DNA of 64,000 bases from Petroclostridium sp. X23 (GTDB taxonomy: Bacteria; Bacillota; Clostridia; SK-Y3). Position 1 is the first letter of the stretch. Each line of letters begins with the position of its first letter. Positions 18,103 to 26,872 of this stretch are shown here, piece by piece. Location: positions 4,963,051-5,027,050 of the forward strand of contig NZ_CP124862.1 of the NCBI RefSeq assembly GCF_030013905.1. The letters are read 5' to 3'. Under the pieces are notes generated by a model. The model saw only the letters and a program-made list of their open reading frames with translations. It searched no databases and had not been told where the DNA came from. The position numbers and the translations under genes were made by a program.

Positions 18103-18160
18103 CACTTTATATTAATAAGGTATTAAGATAGAAAAAAATCTATATTTGCAACGCTTTTTG

Positions 18161-18218
18161 GGAAGCAAGGGGACGGGGTGTGCACCACGAAGAGCGCACA
18201 TCCCGTCCCCTTGCTTCC
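18161..18218. repeat. GC-rich inverted repeat, REP-like terminator
   Basis: GGAAGCAAGGGGACGGG (18161-18177) pairs with CCCGTCCCCTTGCTTCC (18202-18218), extended inward with mismatches. The GGGGACGGG core is much more GC-rich than the surroundings and recalls palindromic repeats scattered in clostridial genomes; a related GGGGACGGACC occurs at 44711. It also ends the exporter operon. Confidence 0.6.
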
Positions 18219-18236
18219 ATTTGCTTTATATTTTTC

Positions 18237-18285
18237 TTGACAGCATACTGTTAAATACAGTATACTGTTTTTGATAGTATACTAT
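18237..18285 (+). promoter_or_regulatory. PadR promoter with two palindromic operators
   Basis: TTGACA (18237-18242), 18-bp spacer and TATACT (18261-18266). Two perfect palindromes, ACAGTATACTGT (18257-18268) over the -10 and ATAGTATACTAT (18274-18285) just after it, fit PadR-type ATAC/GTAT operators. Autorepression is likely. Confidence 0.75.
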
Positions 18286-18312
18286 TACGCTATTACGCTT
18301 TGGAGGTTTGCT

Positions 18313-18666
18313 ATGTCTGTTATGAAAGGGCGAAATTACCGGCATTTGTCCGCTTTTATCCTTTTGGTTTTAGCGCAGAGAGAAATACATGGGGGCGCTA
18401 TTCACACAACCTTGTGCGAAACCTTGCCTAATTTTAATACGGATACAGGTGCCGTATACAGATGTCTTCAGGAATTAGAGAGTGATGGAGCGGTTGAATC
18501 CGAGTGGGACACTTCAGAACCGGGGCCTGCCAGAAAGATATATAAAATCACTTCATTAGGGTGGAATGAACTAGGAGAATGGGAACAAGACATCCAGCAC
18601 AGGATAGCGAATTTAAACTATTTTTTAGAAACCTATCGGAACATAAAAGGTAATAGAAAAGTATAG
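18313..18666 (+). CDS. PadR-family transcriptional regulator
   Basis: 117 residues, mainly the PadR winged helix: LSAFILLVLAQREIHGGAI, then TGAVYRCLQELESDGAVESEW and the wing ending RKIYKITSLGWNEL. The C-terminal helix for dimerisation is short. ATG 18313 has TGGAGG at 18301-18306; an in-frame start at 18271 lies inside the operator. Probably controls itself and perhaps the downstream methyltransferase unit. Confidence 0.88.
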   Translation: MSVMKGRNYRHLSAFILLVLAQREIHGGAIHTTLCETLPNFNTDTGAVYRCLQELESDGAVESEWDTSEPGPARKIYKITSLGWNELGEWEQDIQHRIANLNYFLETYRNIKGNRKV

Positions 18667-18717
18667 AAAGCTATCGGTAAGAGAACAAAGCTGCTGTAAA
18701 CTAATGATATATCAATA

Positions 18718-18749
18718 ATCCTCTGCCTGTAATAGAAACTGCAGAGGAT
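18718..18749 (+). terminator. Hairpin after padR
   Basis: ATCCTCTGC (18718-18726) and GCAGAGGAT (18741-18749) form a perfect 9-bp stem with a 14-base loop, followed by AAAATATA rather than a T-run. Possible terminator. Confidence 0.45.
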
Positions 18750-18766
18750 AAAATATACAAGATTAG

Positions 18767-18849
18767 TGATAATGATAATCAAAATCAATTTCGTGGTGAA
18801 TGTAATAATATGTAGTACAATTCTATGCTTATAATGAGAATGATAATCA
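18767..18849. promoter_or_regulatory. Two Fur-like boxes
   Basis: TGATAATGATAATCA at 18767-18781 and TGAGAATGATAATCA at 18835-18849, one and two changes from the 7-1-7 Fur consensus TGATAATnATTATCA. Both continue with AAAATCA, giving overlapping half-sites. They precede the methyltransferase at 18883, implying iron repression of that unit. Confidence 0.65.
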
Positions 18850-18882
18850 AAATCATAATAAATAATGATGGAGGGGTAATCG

Positions 18883-19692
18883 ATGCAGTCAGAATATTTT
18901 GAAAAATTATTAGAGGGAAGAAAGCAAAGAGCGGTGGATATGGAAGCCTTTTGGGATGGAAGGGCGGAACAGTTTAATGCCAGTATGCAAAAAGGTGATC
19001 CACAGCAGATGGAGAAGCTATTATGCTTTCTAAAAGAAAAGAAAATTTTACAAAAGGATAGTTCCGTATTGGATATAGGTTGCGGAACAGGCCAATATAC
19101 CGTTGAGTTTGCAAAAGTGTCTAAACAAGTGATGGGTATTGATATTTCTTCGGGAATGATGGAATATGCGAAGAAGAACAGTGATCAGGCAGGATTAACA
19201 AATGTGGAATATTTAAAGTCGGATTGGGCAGAGGCGGATTTAAAGAAAATGGGTTGGGGAAAACGCTTTGATATGGTCTTTTCATCGATGTGTCCGGCGG
19301 TCGGGAGCATGCAAACGCTGGAAAAAATGGCGCAGGCATCGAGAAATTATTGCTTTATCAGACGTTTTATACGTAGAGAGGATAGTATCGGCGAAAGTTT
19401 GATGCAGCACTTGGGCATTCGCAGGGATCGTGATCCTCATAACGATAGGAATGCGGTGTATGCGCTGTTTAACCTGATATGGCTGTCCGGATACAATCCT
19501 GAAATTACATATTTGAATACAAACAGCGAAATCTCACTCTCAGTAGAGGAAGCTTTCGAAAAGTATGTTTGGATGTTTAAAGAGCAAGGAATGGAAGAGA
19601 CGATAAAGAGTTTCTTTATGGAGCGTCAGGAAAACGGATTCATCAAAGGGACGGTATGTTCCGATACTGCATGGATGTATTGGAAAGTATAA
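18883..19692 (+). CDS. Class I SAM-dependent methyltransferase
   Basis: 269 residues. Motif I VLDIGCGTGQYTVEFA at ~65-80, motif II VMGIDISSGMMEYAKK, and the acidic post-II region YLKSDWAEADL. An N-terminal helical extension of ~60 residues (FWDGRAEQFNASM) is typical of methyltransferases clustered with metal-ligand transporters in clostridia. RBS GGAGGGG at 18870-18876. It is followed after 19 bases by a nickel/peptide-type binding lipoprotein gene, now broken, repeating the methyltransferase-plus-binding-protein pairing. Fur-like boxes lie upstream. Substrate unknown. Confidence 0.85.
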   Translation: MQSEYFEKLLEGRKQRAVDMEAFWDGRAEQFNASMQKGDPQQMEKLLCFLKEKKILQKDSSVLDIGCGTGQYTVEFAKVSKQVMGIDISSGMMEYAKKNSDQAGLTNVEYLKSDWAEADLKKMGWGKRFDMVFSSMCPAVGSMQTLEKMAQASRNYCFIRRFIRREDSIGESLMQHLGIRRDRDPHNDRNAVYALFNLIWLSGYNPEITYLNTNSEISLSVEEAFEKYVWMFKEQGMEETIKSFFMERQENGFIKGTVCSDTAWMYWKV

Positions 19693-19711
19693 ATCAGAAA
19701 GGGGTTTTAAT

Positions 19712-20494
19712 ATGAAACCTATAAAGAAAATCATGATGGTTCTGTCTGTTGTTTTATGCCTGATATTGGGCATTGCAGGCTGCAGCAGCGGAGACAATGC
19801 AAACAAGAGTGAGGAGATTGGAAAGACGGAACAAAATACCGAAAGCGCAAAAGAAGACATCGTAATCCGGTTAGCAGGAGGAGATACCGGACTGCCCAAC
19901 CCTTTCAAACACTATGCGCGGGGACCGGGAATATCCAAGATGCAGCTTTTGTATGATTCTCTCATCGAAAAAGACGAGCGCAGCACTATTCCATGGCTCG
20001 CCGAAAGTTGGGAGACCGGAGCCGATGGAACGACCTATACGTTTAAATTGCAGTCGAACGTATTATGGCATGATGGGCAGAAGATGACGGCGGAGGATGT
20101 AAAATTCACTTTTGAATATTACAAGGATCACCCGCCTGTTTCCAATGAATTGATGATCAATGGGAAATATATCATCCAAAGTGTGGAGGTTCTTGATGAG
20201 CAAACCGTGAGACTAACGGTGGATGCCCCTAATGCTACATATTTTGCAAAAATCGGTTTTGCACGGATTTTGCCCAAGCATATCTGGGAAAAAGTAGATG
20301 ATCCTGTAAAATTTGTAGGGGAAGGGAGAACAATAGGGTGTGGTCCTTATGTGATGGAGGAATATAACCCGCAGCAAGGAATCTACCGGTTTAAGGCCTT
20401 TGATAAATATTGGGGGCCTAAACAAAAAGTTGCTGCCATTGAATGGGTTCCTGTCAGCGATCCGGTTTTGGCATTTGAAAACGGTGAGAGGTGA
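19712..20494 (+). pseudogene. NikA/OppA-type substrate-binding lipoprotein, truncated
   Basis: Frame of 260 residues that begins normally: lipobox GIAGCSS after a basic leader, then family-5 solute-binding landmarks (AESWETGADGTTYTFKLQ, LWHDGQKMTAEDVKFTFEYY, VGEGRTIGCGPYVM, KYWGPKQKVAAIEWVPV). Intact members have ~520 residues, so about half is missing. Similarity stops near 20490, where DNA of an IS256 relic follows in opposite orientation. RBS GAAAGGGG precedes ATG 19712. The middle of another family-5 binding protein appears at 25825, but the two pieces overlap in homology (both contain G-x-GPYV), so they are not halves of one gene. Confidence 0.8.
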
Positions 20495-20557
20495 TATGAA
20501 ATGCAGTCTGTGAGCGTAATGGGAATAGAAATTATAGGCGTTAACAAAGCCATCCCC

Positions 20558-20757
20558 CTGTAGCACATCCCGGAACATGTCCTTGATTGCCTCCGTAATT
20601 TCTGTTGTGCTCGTGAAATTTTGCTCTCTGATAAACTCTTTGATGGTGTCTTTCGGTATCATTCCCATTTTAAAAACTTCTTTTCTCTCTTGAATGTTTC
20701 TATCTTCATTCTTGACAGTCAGGAAGTTTTTTTATTCACTATTTACACAAAATTTTC
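20558..20757 (-). mobile_element. IS256-family transposase relic (N-terminus and end)
   Basis: On the minus strand from 20668 the text IPKDTIKEFIREQNF and EITEAIKDMFRDVLQ matches the start of IS256-type transposases, which are ~400 residues; only ~37 codons remain before the truncated binding-protein gene begins. Upstream of it, CTATTTACACAAAATTTTC (20739-20757) resembles the inner part of IS256 terminal repeats. The rest has been deleted, probably in the event that cut the binding-protein gene. Confidence 0.6.
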
Positions 20758-20790
20758 CGCGCCCTCACAGCTACTAAGGGATAATTTCTT

Positions 20791-20948
20791 TCAAATACAG
20801 GAACTTTTAAAATTCAATAATACTGCAGAATTTATAATTACTACAACAGAGCCGACGTTGTGTACCAAGGCCCCTAAAACTGGTCCTAAAAGACCTGTCA
20901 TTGCTAATAATATCGATTTGTACTTCCATTTGGCGGCATGTTCTTTTT
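20791..20948 (-). pseudogene. C-terminal tail of a heavy-metal P1B-type ATPase
   Basis: Minus-strand frame reads AMTGLLGPVLGALVHNVGSV then VVIINSAVLLNFK and a stop. The order G-x-x-x-P-x-x-G-A-x-x-H-N-x-G-S-x-x-V-x-x-N-S is the end of the last membrane pair of CadA/CopA/ZntA-like ATPases. Nothing else of the ~620-residue protein is present; the upstream side (above 20948) is unrelated. Relic of a lost metal efflux gene. Confidence 0.65.
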
Positions 20949-21129
20949 AAACGGAACAATAATTTTAAGCGACTATGTTCTGCGTATGCTGTTAGCTTTG
21001 GGGTTTGCCGATCCGCGTATTCGATTAACAAAATTTTTTACAATAATTTCCTATATGCTTTAAAAAATACTTTTTTGCATAAGGTTTATCCTTTTTGGCG
21101 TAGAAAAAAAATGTTTAAAATGGCATATT

Positions 21130-21164
21130 GATTATATGATAATGAAATTCATTATCATATAATC
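21130..21164. promoter_or_regulatory. Large Fur-like palindrome
   Basis: Perfect 17-1-17 inverted repeat centred at 21147 whose inside, ATGATAATGAAATTCATTATCAT, is a Fur-type operator made of TGATAAT half-sites. It may have served the relic reading frame directly downstream or the RND efflux operon at 21322. Confidence 0.6.
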
Positions 21165-21257
21165 GGCACCAACATCTGCAAAATCGGTTTTGGGGTATGG
21201 GATGCGCTCTTTGCTTCGCCTGCCACGGCGGCGCTTGCGGCGTATATCCTGCTCTGA
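21165..21257 (+). pseudogene. Short membrane-protein relic, QueT-like
   Basis: Open frame ending TGA at 21255 reads ICKIGFGVWDALFASPATA then ALAAYILL. The pattern (G-x-W-D-x-x-F-x-S-x-A-T-x-x-A-A) resembles the middle of QueT-type small vitamin/queuosine-precursor transporters. Only 30 codons survive. Weak assignment. Confidence 0.3.
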
Positions 21258-21321
21258 GAAAGAAGGTATCTGAATGATAACACAAAAGTCGGTGTTTCGC
21301 GAAGGAAAGGAGTGAGATTAA

Positions 21322-22452
21322 ATGTTAATAAAGAAGCATTTTATAGTGTTTATTGCTTTGCTGGCATTATTGTCAGGATGCAGTGATGATAAAAGCACAA
21401 TGAAAAGTGAAAAAGAAGTACCTGTAGAGGTTTTAAATGTTCAAGCAGCCAGCTATGATAAAAAAATTACATTGCCAGGTGTGATTTCCAATGATGAAGA
21501 GATTGTTTACAGTTTTAAAATGGAAGGGAAAATTGAAAAAATTCTAGTTAAGTCAGGGCAAAAGGTAAAAGCAGGTGATGTATTAGCAAAGTTAGATGAA
21601 AATGATTATAAAAAAATACTTGAAATCAGTGAGCTGCAAATAAAATCTGCCAAAGCGGCATTGGATAATGCAGAAAAAAGTTTAGAGAAAGCTGAATTTG
21701 GTTTTGAAAATACAAGAAAGGATTTCGAAAATACCAAGGTTCTCTATGAAGCCGGTGCCATTTCAAAAAATGAATATGAAAATACAGAGCTGCGTTTTAA
21801 TATTGCAGCTAAAGATTATGATATCAGCAGAGGCGGAGCTATTGATTTAGCGAAATCAAAGTATGATAGTGCTGTAGCGAGCCATGAAATGATGAAAACA
21901 CAATTTGTAGATGGAGAACTGAGAAGCAGTATTGATGGATATGTAAAAGAAATTTTTGTTAAAGAAGGCAATCAAGTCAGCAAGAATGATCCGGTAATAG
22001 CAGTTGGGTCAACAAATGTACAAGTTACCATAGGCATATCTGCTGATGAAAAACAAAATATTCAATTAAATGATAAGGTGGATATCCTATATGATTCTAA
22101 GGTGATTTATGGATATATAGCATCTGTTTCAGATGTTTTAGATTCAAAAACCCTTTTATATAAAGCGGAGGTATCTATACCGGATAACAATATACCCCTG
22201 TATTCAATTGTAAAAGTTGAGGTAAATATCGGAGAGAGAAAAGCTATTAAAGTCCCTGTAAATGCCGTATTAAATGACGGGGAGCCCTTTGTGTTTGTAG
22301 TAGAGAATGATCATGCAGTTAAAAGAAGAGTCTCTATAATCGGATATGATAAGGAATATGTATTTTTAGAGGGTGTTTCTGATGATGAAAAAGTTGTTAT
22401 AGTTGGAAATAAAGTTTTGCGAGGCGGAGAAAGAGTTGTCATAAATCAGTAA
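21322..22452 (+). CDS. RND efflux periplasmic adaptor lipoprotein (HlyD/AcrA family)
   Basis: 376 residues. Lipobox LLSGCS, then a barrel-sandwich hybrid split by a long coiled coil: MEGKIEKILVKSGQKVKAGDVLAKLDEND (~67-95) is the first lipoyl half, ALDNAEKSLEKAEFGFENTRKDFEN and following form the hairpin, and SSIDGYVKEIFVKEGNQVSKNDP the second lipoyl half, followed by the beta-barrel and a C-terminal membrane-proximal domain. RBS AAAGGAGTG before ATG 21322. In a monoderm host the adaptor would be anchored to the outer face of the membrane; a diderm clostridium (Negativicutes-like) is the other possibility. Partner pump is the next gene (17-bp gap). Confidence 0.88.
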   Translation: MLIKKHFIVFIALLALLSGCSDDKSTMKSEKEVPVEVLNVQAASYDKKITLPGVISNDEEIVYSFKMEGKIEKILVKSGQKVKAGDVLAKLDENDYKKILEISELQIKSAKAALDNAEKSLEKAEFGFENTRKDFENTKVLYEAGAISKNEYENTELRFNIAAKDYDISRGGAIDLAKSKYDSAVASHEMMKTQFVDGELRSSIDGYVKEIFVKEGNQVSKNDPVIAVGSTNVQVTIGISADEKQNIQLNDKVDILYDSKVIYGYIASVSDVLDSKTLLYKAEVSIPDNNIPLYSIVKVEVNIGERKAIKVPVNAVLNDGEPFVFVVENDHAVKRRVSIIGYDKEYVFLEGVSDDEKVVIVGNKVLRGGERVVINQ

Positions 22453-22469
22453 AAGAGAGGAGGCGTACT

Positions 22470-25400
22470 ATGAAAAAACGTGGGCTTATAAAATCCTTTA
22501 TTGATAATAAATCGGTTATATATTTTGTAGTGTTTATAATTTTTTTAGTCGGTGCTATCGCATATCAAAAAATACCTAAACAGGAATATCCTGATACGAC
22601 GATGCCGGCTTGTTATATAACAATCGTATATCCGGGTGCAACACCAAAAGAAATGGAACAGAATGTAACAAAAAAACTGGAAGAGAAGATAATAGAAATA
22701 AATGATTATTATTACTCAAAATCGATGATCTATAATAGTATATCTCTTACATTTTTGGTTGTAGAACCAAGTCTTTCTGAAGAAGAAATAGAAGAACGCT
22801 GGGATAAAGTAAGGCATTGGATAGAAGAAATAAAGGCTGACTTGCCGGATGGTGTAAAAGAAATAACCATGGATACAGATGTAATGGAAATGCCGGGTGC
22901 TATAATGGCGCTTTCCGGAAAACAATATACTTATGATCAGCTGGACTATTATGCAAAATTGCTCAAAGATCAATTAACAGGTATTGATGGGATTAAAAAA
23001 ATAGAAATTGATGGTCTGTGTGATAAAGTCGTAAAAGTAGATGTTGATATAGATAAACTATCCTATTACCAGTTGGCACTTAGTGATTTGTACAAAGTAT
23101 TACAAGCTCAAAATACTGTTATTCCTATCGGAGCTGTTGAAAATGACGATTACAGTATAAATGTCATAACCAATGGCGATTTTGAAAGCATAGAAGAAAT
23201 AAAAAAAGTGATTATCAAACGAAATGCGACAGAAGGAGAAGTTATAACACTTGATAGAGTTGCTGATATACGCATGGAGCTGGAAGACAGTGAGTTTGAA
23301 GCAACTGTAAATGGCATGCCCAATGTTTTTATAAGTGTATATTTTAAAGAGGACTCCAACATTATTTATGCCGGAGAAGAGGTAAGAAACAGGCTGGAGA
23401 AACAAATTCTCCAGTTGCCTGAAGGATTGGAAGTCTCAGAAATAACTTTTATTCCGGAGACAATTGCCGATTCCATCGGTGAGTTTTCAATGAATCTCAT
23501 TCAGGGAATCGTAATTGTGATTATTGTCATTATGCTTGGAATGGGACTCAGAAATTCTCTCATTGTTTCTTTATCTATTCCATTGGCTATTTTTATTACT
23601 TTTTCATCTATGAATTTATTAGGAATGAAGTTCCACATGTTATCTCTTGCTGCGCTTGTTTTGGTATTGGGTATGTTAGTGGATAATGCTATCGTTGTTT
23701 CCGACTCAATACAAGCCCGGATTGATAATGATGAAAACAGAAAGGACGCATGTATCAATGGTGCTAAAGAGGTAGCCATTCCTGTTCTTTCATCCACTTT
23801 AACTACAATTGCAGCTTTTTCACCCTTGCTGATGCTTCCTGCTGCAGTCGGTGCATTTATTGGCAGTATACCAAGAATTGTGATTATTTCTCTTACAGCT
23901 TCGTATGTGATTGCTATGCTGTTTATACCGGTGTTTGCATATTCTTTTTTTAAGAAAAGCAAGCAGAAAGCCAGAACACATAGAACGAAAGCGCTGTTTG
24001 CAAAACTGTTGAACCATGCTATTTTTCATAGATGGAAGACCATAGGGATAGCTGTTTTATTATTGGTTTTGGTCATGATTCTTTCCGGTTTCTTGGAAAA
24101 GAGCTCTTATCCGACAGAAGACAAGAATATTCTTTATATCAATGTAGAAACGGAGTATGCCACTGATTTTAAGAAAAGCAAAGAGGAAGTTCGAAAAATA
24201 GAAGAATTCCTTCAAGAGCAGGAAGAAATAGAAAACTGTTATGCTACCATTGGCGGCGATTTCCCCAGATTTCATATGTCCGTAACTTATAGACCGTCAG
24301 CAAAAAATATTGCTCAAATAATCATAGAATTTGACTTAAATAAAACGGATAGATTTAATTCTAATCCCGAATTTGTAGATTATTTACAAAACGCCTTAAG
24401 TAAAAAGATAACAGGCGCTAATATGGAAGTGAAAGAATTTGAAATGACAGGAGATGGTTCTCCCATACAAGTCAGATTACTCAGTGAAGATAAAGAAGCT
24501 TTCAGAGAAATAGGTCAAGAGATAACCGATATTTTATACAATATGGAAGGTACAAAAAATGTCTTTAATGATATAGAAGGAGAAATATACAACTATAAAT
24601 TTAATATTAATAAGGAGCAGGCATTAGGCACAGGTATGATTTCCGCTGAAATTCAAAATGAGATGAATATAGCGCTCATGGGCAGAAATATAGGGGTTTT
24701 TAGAGATGATGGGAAGGAGTATGATATAAAACTAAAAGGCATTGTTAAGGATATTGATGATTTGAGAAATTTGCCTTTACGGTCATCTATAACAGGATTG
24801 ATTTTATCTCTAAAAAAATTCGGCAGTATTACTATGGAGCCTGAAGTCAGCAAGCTGGTCAGATATGATAACAAGCCTTCTGTAACCATTTCTGCAAGCC
24901 CTTTGGCAGGCTATAATGCCATTAAGATTCAAACCGAATTGGAAGAGATTATAAAGAATAAAGGATATCAAAATATTGAGCTGGTCTCAGAAGGTGCAAA
25001 GGGTAAGCTGGAAAGAAGCACAGGGGATATGACTTTGGCCGGGTTATTTGCCATATTTTTAGTGTATATCATTTTAATGCTTCAATTTAAATCCACTATT
25101 CAGCCGATTATCATTTTATTGACCATACCGCTCTCATTTATAGGATCAATTTTGGCTTTGGTTATATTTGGACAGACCATTTCTATATTTGCTATGCTGG
25201 GTTTTCTGAGTTTATTCGGAGTAGTGGTCAATAATGCCATTATTTTGATCGATTATATCAATGGAGAAAGGAAAAATGGAACAGATATTATCAATGCGTG
25301 CAAAAAGGCAGCAGATGCCAGATTTAGACCTGTTGTATTGAGTACAACAACTACAGTGTTAGGGTTATTGCCAATGGCATTGTTTGGCGGTGTTTTGTTC

Positions 25401-25553
25401 AGGCCTATGGCCCTTTCGTTTATGGGCGGTTTATTGATGTCAACGATACTGTCTTTAATCGTTGTACCTGTCATTTATCTTAGTGTTGAACACAGGATTC
25501 AAATATTTATAAACAAAATTAAATCTAATAATTGCGTTGCTAATAACAATTGA
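22470..25553 (+). CDS. RND efflux pump, HAE1/AcrB family
   Basis: 1027 residues, normal full length, with 12 membrane segments in the usual 1+5 / 1+5 layout and two large external loops. Typical landmarks: N-terminal SVIYFVVFIIFLVGAIAYQ, the porter start PKQEYPDTTMPACYITIVYPGA, the proton-relay helix VLGMLVDNAIVVSDS (D then N, as in many HAE1 pumps), and LFGVVVNNAIILIDYINGER in TM10. RBS AGAGAGGAGG before ATG 22470. Exports lipophilic compounds or toxic ligands; substrate unknown. No outer-membrane channel gene is adjacent. Confidence 0.9.
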   Translation: MKKRGLIKSFIDNKSVIYFVVFIIFLVGAIAYQKIPKQEYPDTTMPACYITIVYPGATPKEMEQNVTKKLEEKIIEINDYYYSKSMIYNSISLTFLVVEPSLSEEEIEERWDKVRHWIEEIKADLPDGVKEITMDTDVMEMPGAIMALSGKQYTYDQLDYYAKLLKDQLTGIDGIKKIEIDGLCDKVVKVDVDIDKLSYYQLALSDLYKVLQAQNTVIPIGAVENDDYSINVITNGDFESIEEIKKVIIKRNATEGEVITLDRVADIRMELEDSEFEATVNGMPNVFISVYFKEDSNIIYAGEEVRNRLEKQILQLPEGLEVSEITFIPETIADSIGEFSMNLIQGIVIVIIVIMLGMGLRNSLIVSLSIPLAIFITFSSMNLLGMKFHMLSLAALVLVLGMLVDNAIVVSDSIQARIDNDENRKDACINGAKEVAIPVLSSTLTTIAAFSPLLMLPAAVGAFIGSIPRIVIISLTASYVIAMLFIPVFAYSFFKKSKQKARTHRTKALFAKLLNHAIFHRWKTIGIAVLLLVLVMILSGFLEKSSYPTEDKNILYINVETEYATDFKKSKEEVRKIEEFLQEQEEIENCYATIGGDFPRFHMSVTYRPSAKNIAQIIIEFDLNKTDRFNSNPEFVDYLQNALSKKITGANMEVKEFEMTGDGSPIQVRLLSEDKEAFREIGQEITDILYNMEGTKNVFNDIEGEIYNYKFNINKEQALGTGMISAEIQNEMNIALMGRNIGVFRDDGKEYDIKLKGIVKDIDDLRNLPLRSSITGLILSLKKFGSITMEPEVSKLVRYDNKPSVTISASPLAGYNAIKIQTELEEIIKNKGYQNIELVSEGAKGKLERSTGDMTLAGLFAIFLVYIILMLQFKSTIQPIIILLTIPLSFIGSILALVIFGQTISIFAMLGFLSLFGVVVNNAIILIDYINGERKNGTDIINACKKAADARFRPVVLSTTTTVLGLLPMALFGGVLFRPMALSFMGGLLMSTILSLIVVPVIYLSVEHRIQIFINKIKSNNCVANNN

Positions 25554-25561
25554 ATTATCAG

Positions 25562-25638
25562 TGTTAAGGGCAAAGCTGTCAAAAAACAGGGACGCAAAGC
25601 CATAGGGTCTAAGGTGCTTTCAAGCGCTATGACAGCCT
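25562..25638 (+). ncRNA. Cyclic di-GMP-I (GEMM-I) riboswitch
   Basis: The text GGGCAAAGCTGTC followed by CAGGGACGCAAAGCC and GGGTCTAAGGTGC, then GCGCTATGACAGCC, reproduces the GEMM-I consensus: the GGCAAA entry, P2 stem, the nearly invariant GGGACGCAAAGCC, the GGxxCTAA segment and a P3 stem pairing CCATAG with CTATG. The P2 loop, normally GAAA closed by C-G, reads AAAA with an A opposite C, so the tetraloop-receptor contact may be weakened. It is followed directly by a terminator (25641), giving an OFF/ON transcription switch. The natural downstream gene has been replaced by a truncated binding-protein fragment, so it now appears orphaned. Confidence 0.85.
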
Positions 25639-25640
25639 AT

Positions 25641-25675
25641 AAAACCGCACTTTGCAACGAGCAAACTGCGGTTTT
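25641..25675 (+). terminator. Riboswitch expression-platform terminator
   Basis: AAAACCGCACTTTGC and GCAAACTGCGGTTTT form a 15-bp stem with one mismatch and a 5-base loop, ending in TTTTCTTATT. It begins three bases after the riboswitch P3 strand, consistent with ligand-controlled termination. Confidence 0.8.
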
Positions 25676-25824
25676 CTTATTGACAAAATACCTGTTTTTT
25701 GACTTTAAATATGCCTTGACTTTTTTATTCGATCTGTCGATGTGGACAAGCCCGGTTTTCCTACATTTTCCAGGTATTCATCACGCTGCCGCTCTCCACC
25801 CTCTGATAAGGCAATTTTCAAGTC
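25676..25824. other. Relic sequence between riboswitch and broken binding-protein gene
   Basis: No intact gene. The minus strand has an open frame with LSEGGERQRDEYLENVG and GKPGLSTSTDRIKK, protein-like and hydrophilic but not recognised; it looks like the end of a deleted gene joined to the binding-protein fragment near 25825. Confidence 0.3.
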
Positions 25825-26553
25825 ATGAAGGGGGTTGTCGGAACGGGTCCCTATGTTTACAGTGAGATTAAAAACGGAGAATATGTTAGGGTTGTAAAGA
25901 AAGAAAACTACTGGGGAGAGAAACCATATTACGATGAGATAATCGTAAAGTATATAACGGAAGCCTCCGCACGCCTGCTTGCCTTGCAAAAAAGGGAAAT
26001 AGACATGATTTACGGCAGCACGCTCATTTCATGGGACGATTACAAGCAGGTGACCTCCAAGAGCAATACCAAAGGTATCGTGTCCACCGTTGACACGAAA
26101 ACTGTCAGCCTTGTATTGAATGCGGCAAATCCGATGCTTTCGGACAAATCAGTCCGTGAAGCAATTGCCTACGGTATTGATAAACAGGCTATTTGCGACG
26201 GATTGTTTTACAGTAATCAGAATCCTGCGCCGGACCTTTTCCCTGACGATAATTTTCTTTCAGATGTAAAGCTTAATGTTGTCCGTACCTACAACAAGGG
26301 AAAAGCTGAGCAACTGCTTGAAAGCACAGGTTGGAAAATGAACACTAACACTGGACTACGTGAAAAGGATGGAAAGCCTCTTTCCTTTAAGCTAACCTAT
26401 GATTCTGGCGAAGCTATGAATAAAATGTCTGCAACATATACAATAGACTTTATTCAAGTTGCAAGATACAATCTATTCGTATTATTACAATGTGAAGGAT
26501 ATTTGTGTTATCTATGGTATAGTATTCAAAAATATGTATTGACAATGTTGTAA
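25825..26553 (+). pseudogene. NikA/OppA-type substrate-binding protein, internal fragment
   Basis: 242-codon frame lacking both ends of a family-5 binding protein. Recognisable text runs from GTGPYVYSEIKNGEYVRVVKKENYWG through KTVSLVLNAANPMLSDKSVREAIAYGIDKQAIC and KGKAEQLLESTGWK to KLTYDSGEAMNKM near 26425; the last ~40 codons are unrelated. There is no signal peptide and no credible RBS. It belongs to a different gene from the fragment at 19712 because both carry the G-x-GPYV segment. Evidence of repeated deletion in this region. Confidence 0.75.
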
Positions 26554-26587
26554 AATATTGCTAAAATTTAATTGATATTAATTATCA
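26539..26587 (+). promoter_or_regulatory. Promoter with Fur-like box
   Basis: TTGACA (26539-26544), 17-bp spacer, TAAAAT (26562-26567), followed by TGATATTAATTATCA (26573-26587), one change from the 7-1-7 Fur consensus. Drives the methyltransferase relic and probably the AraC gene behind it. Confidence 0.6.
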
Positions 26588-26659
26588 ATATCGATTGAAT
26601 GTTAATAGAAAAATAAACGAAATATATTTATATTTAAACAATGGAAGGTGGGAACAGCA

Positions 26660-26872
26660 GTGCAACAAAATTTAGAAGGTATTCAGGAAACGTTATTAAT
26701 TCCGCTCTGGGCAAGAGCCGCTGAGACAAATAATAAAAGTCCTATTATCCGAGATGACCAAGCAGTCGAAATGATGATGAAAATCGATTATGATTTTTCA
26801 AAATTTGATGGTGCATGGATGTCGCAAACAGGTGTTGCTGTCAGAGATAGAATCGTCCATATCGTACTATGA
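26660..26872 (+). pseudogene. Leucine carboxyl methyltransferase-like protein, N-terminal fragment
   Basis: 70 codons from GTG 26660 (RBS GGTGGGA). The text LEGIQETLLIPLWARAAET, SPIIRDDQAVE and IDYDFSKFDGAW with QTGVAVRDR is the characteristic start of the LCMT/PPM-type methyltransferases of ~270 residues often found near polyketide or metallophore genes. The SAM-binding part is missing: the frame ends at an ATGA overlap with the AraC gene. A short peptide may still be translated as a leader for AraC. Confidence 0.65.

Noticed and set aside
20807..21131. Overlapping frames on both strands (20807-21031 minus, 20901-21131 plus) as genes
   Set aside because: The only meaningful reading is the P1B-ATPase tail in another minus frame; the others are shadows of it.
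19712..26553. The two NikA-like pieces as halves of one gene split by a large insertion
   Set aside because: Both pieces contain the same G-x-GPYV region, so their homologous parts overlap; they must come from different genes.
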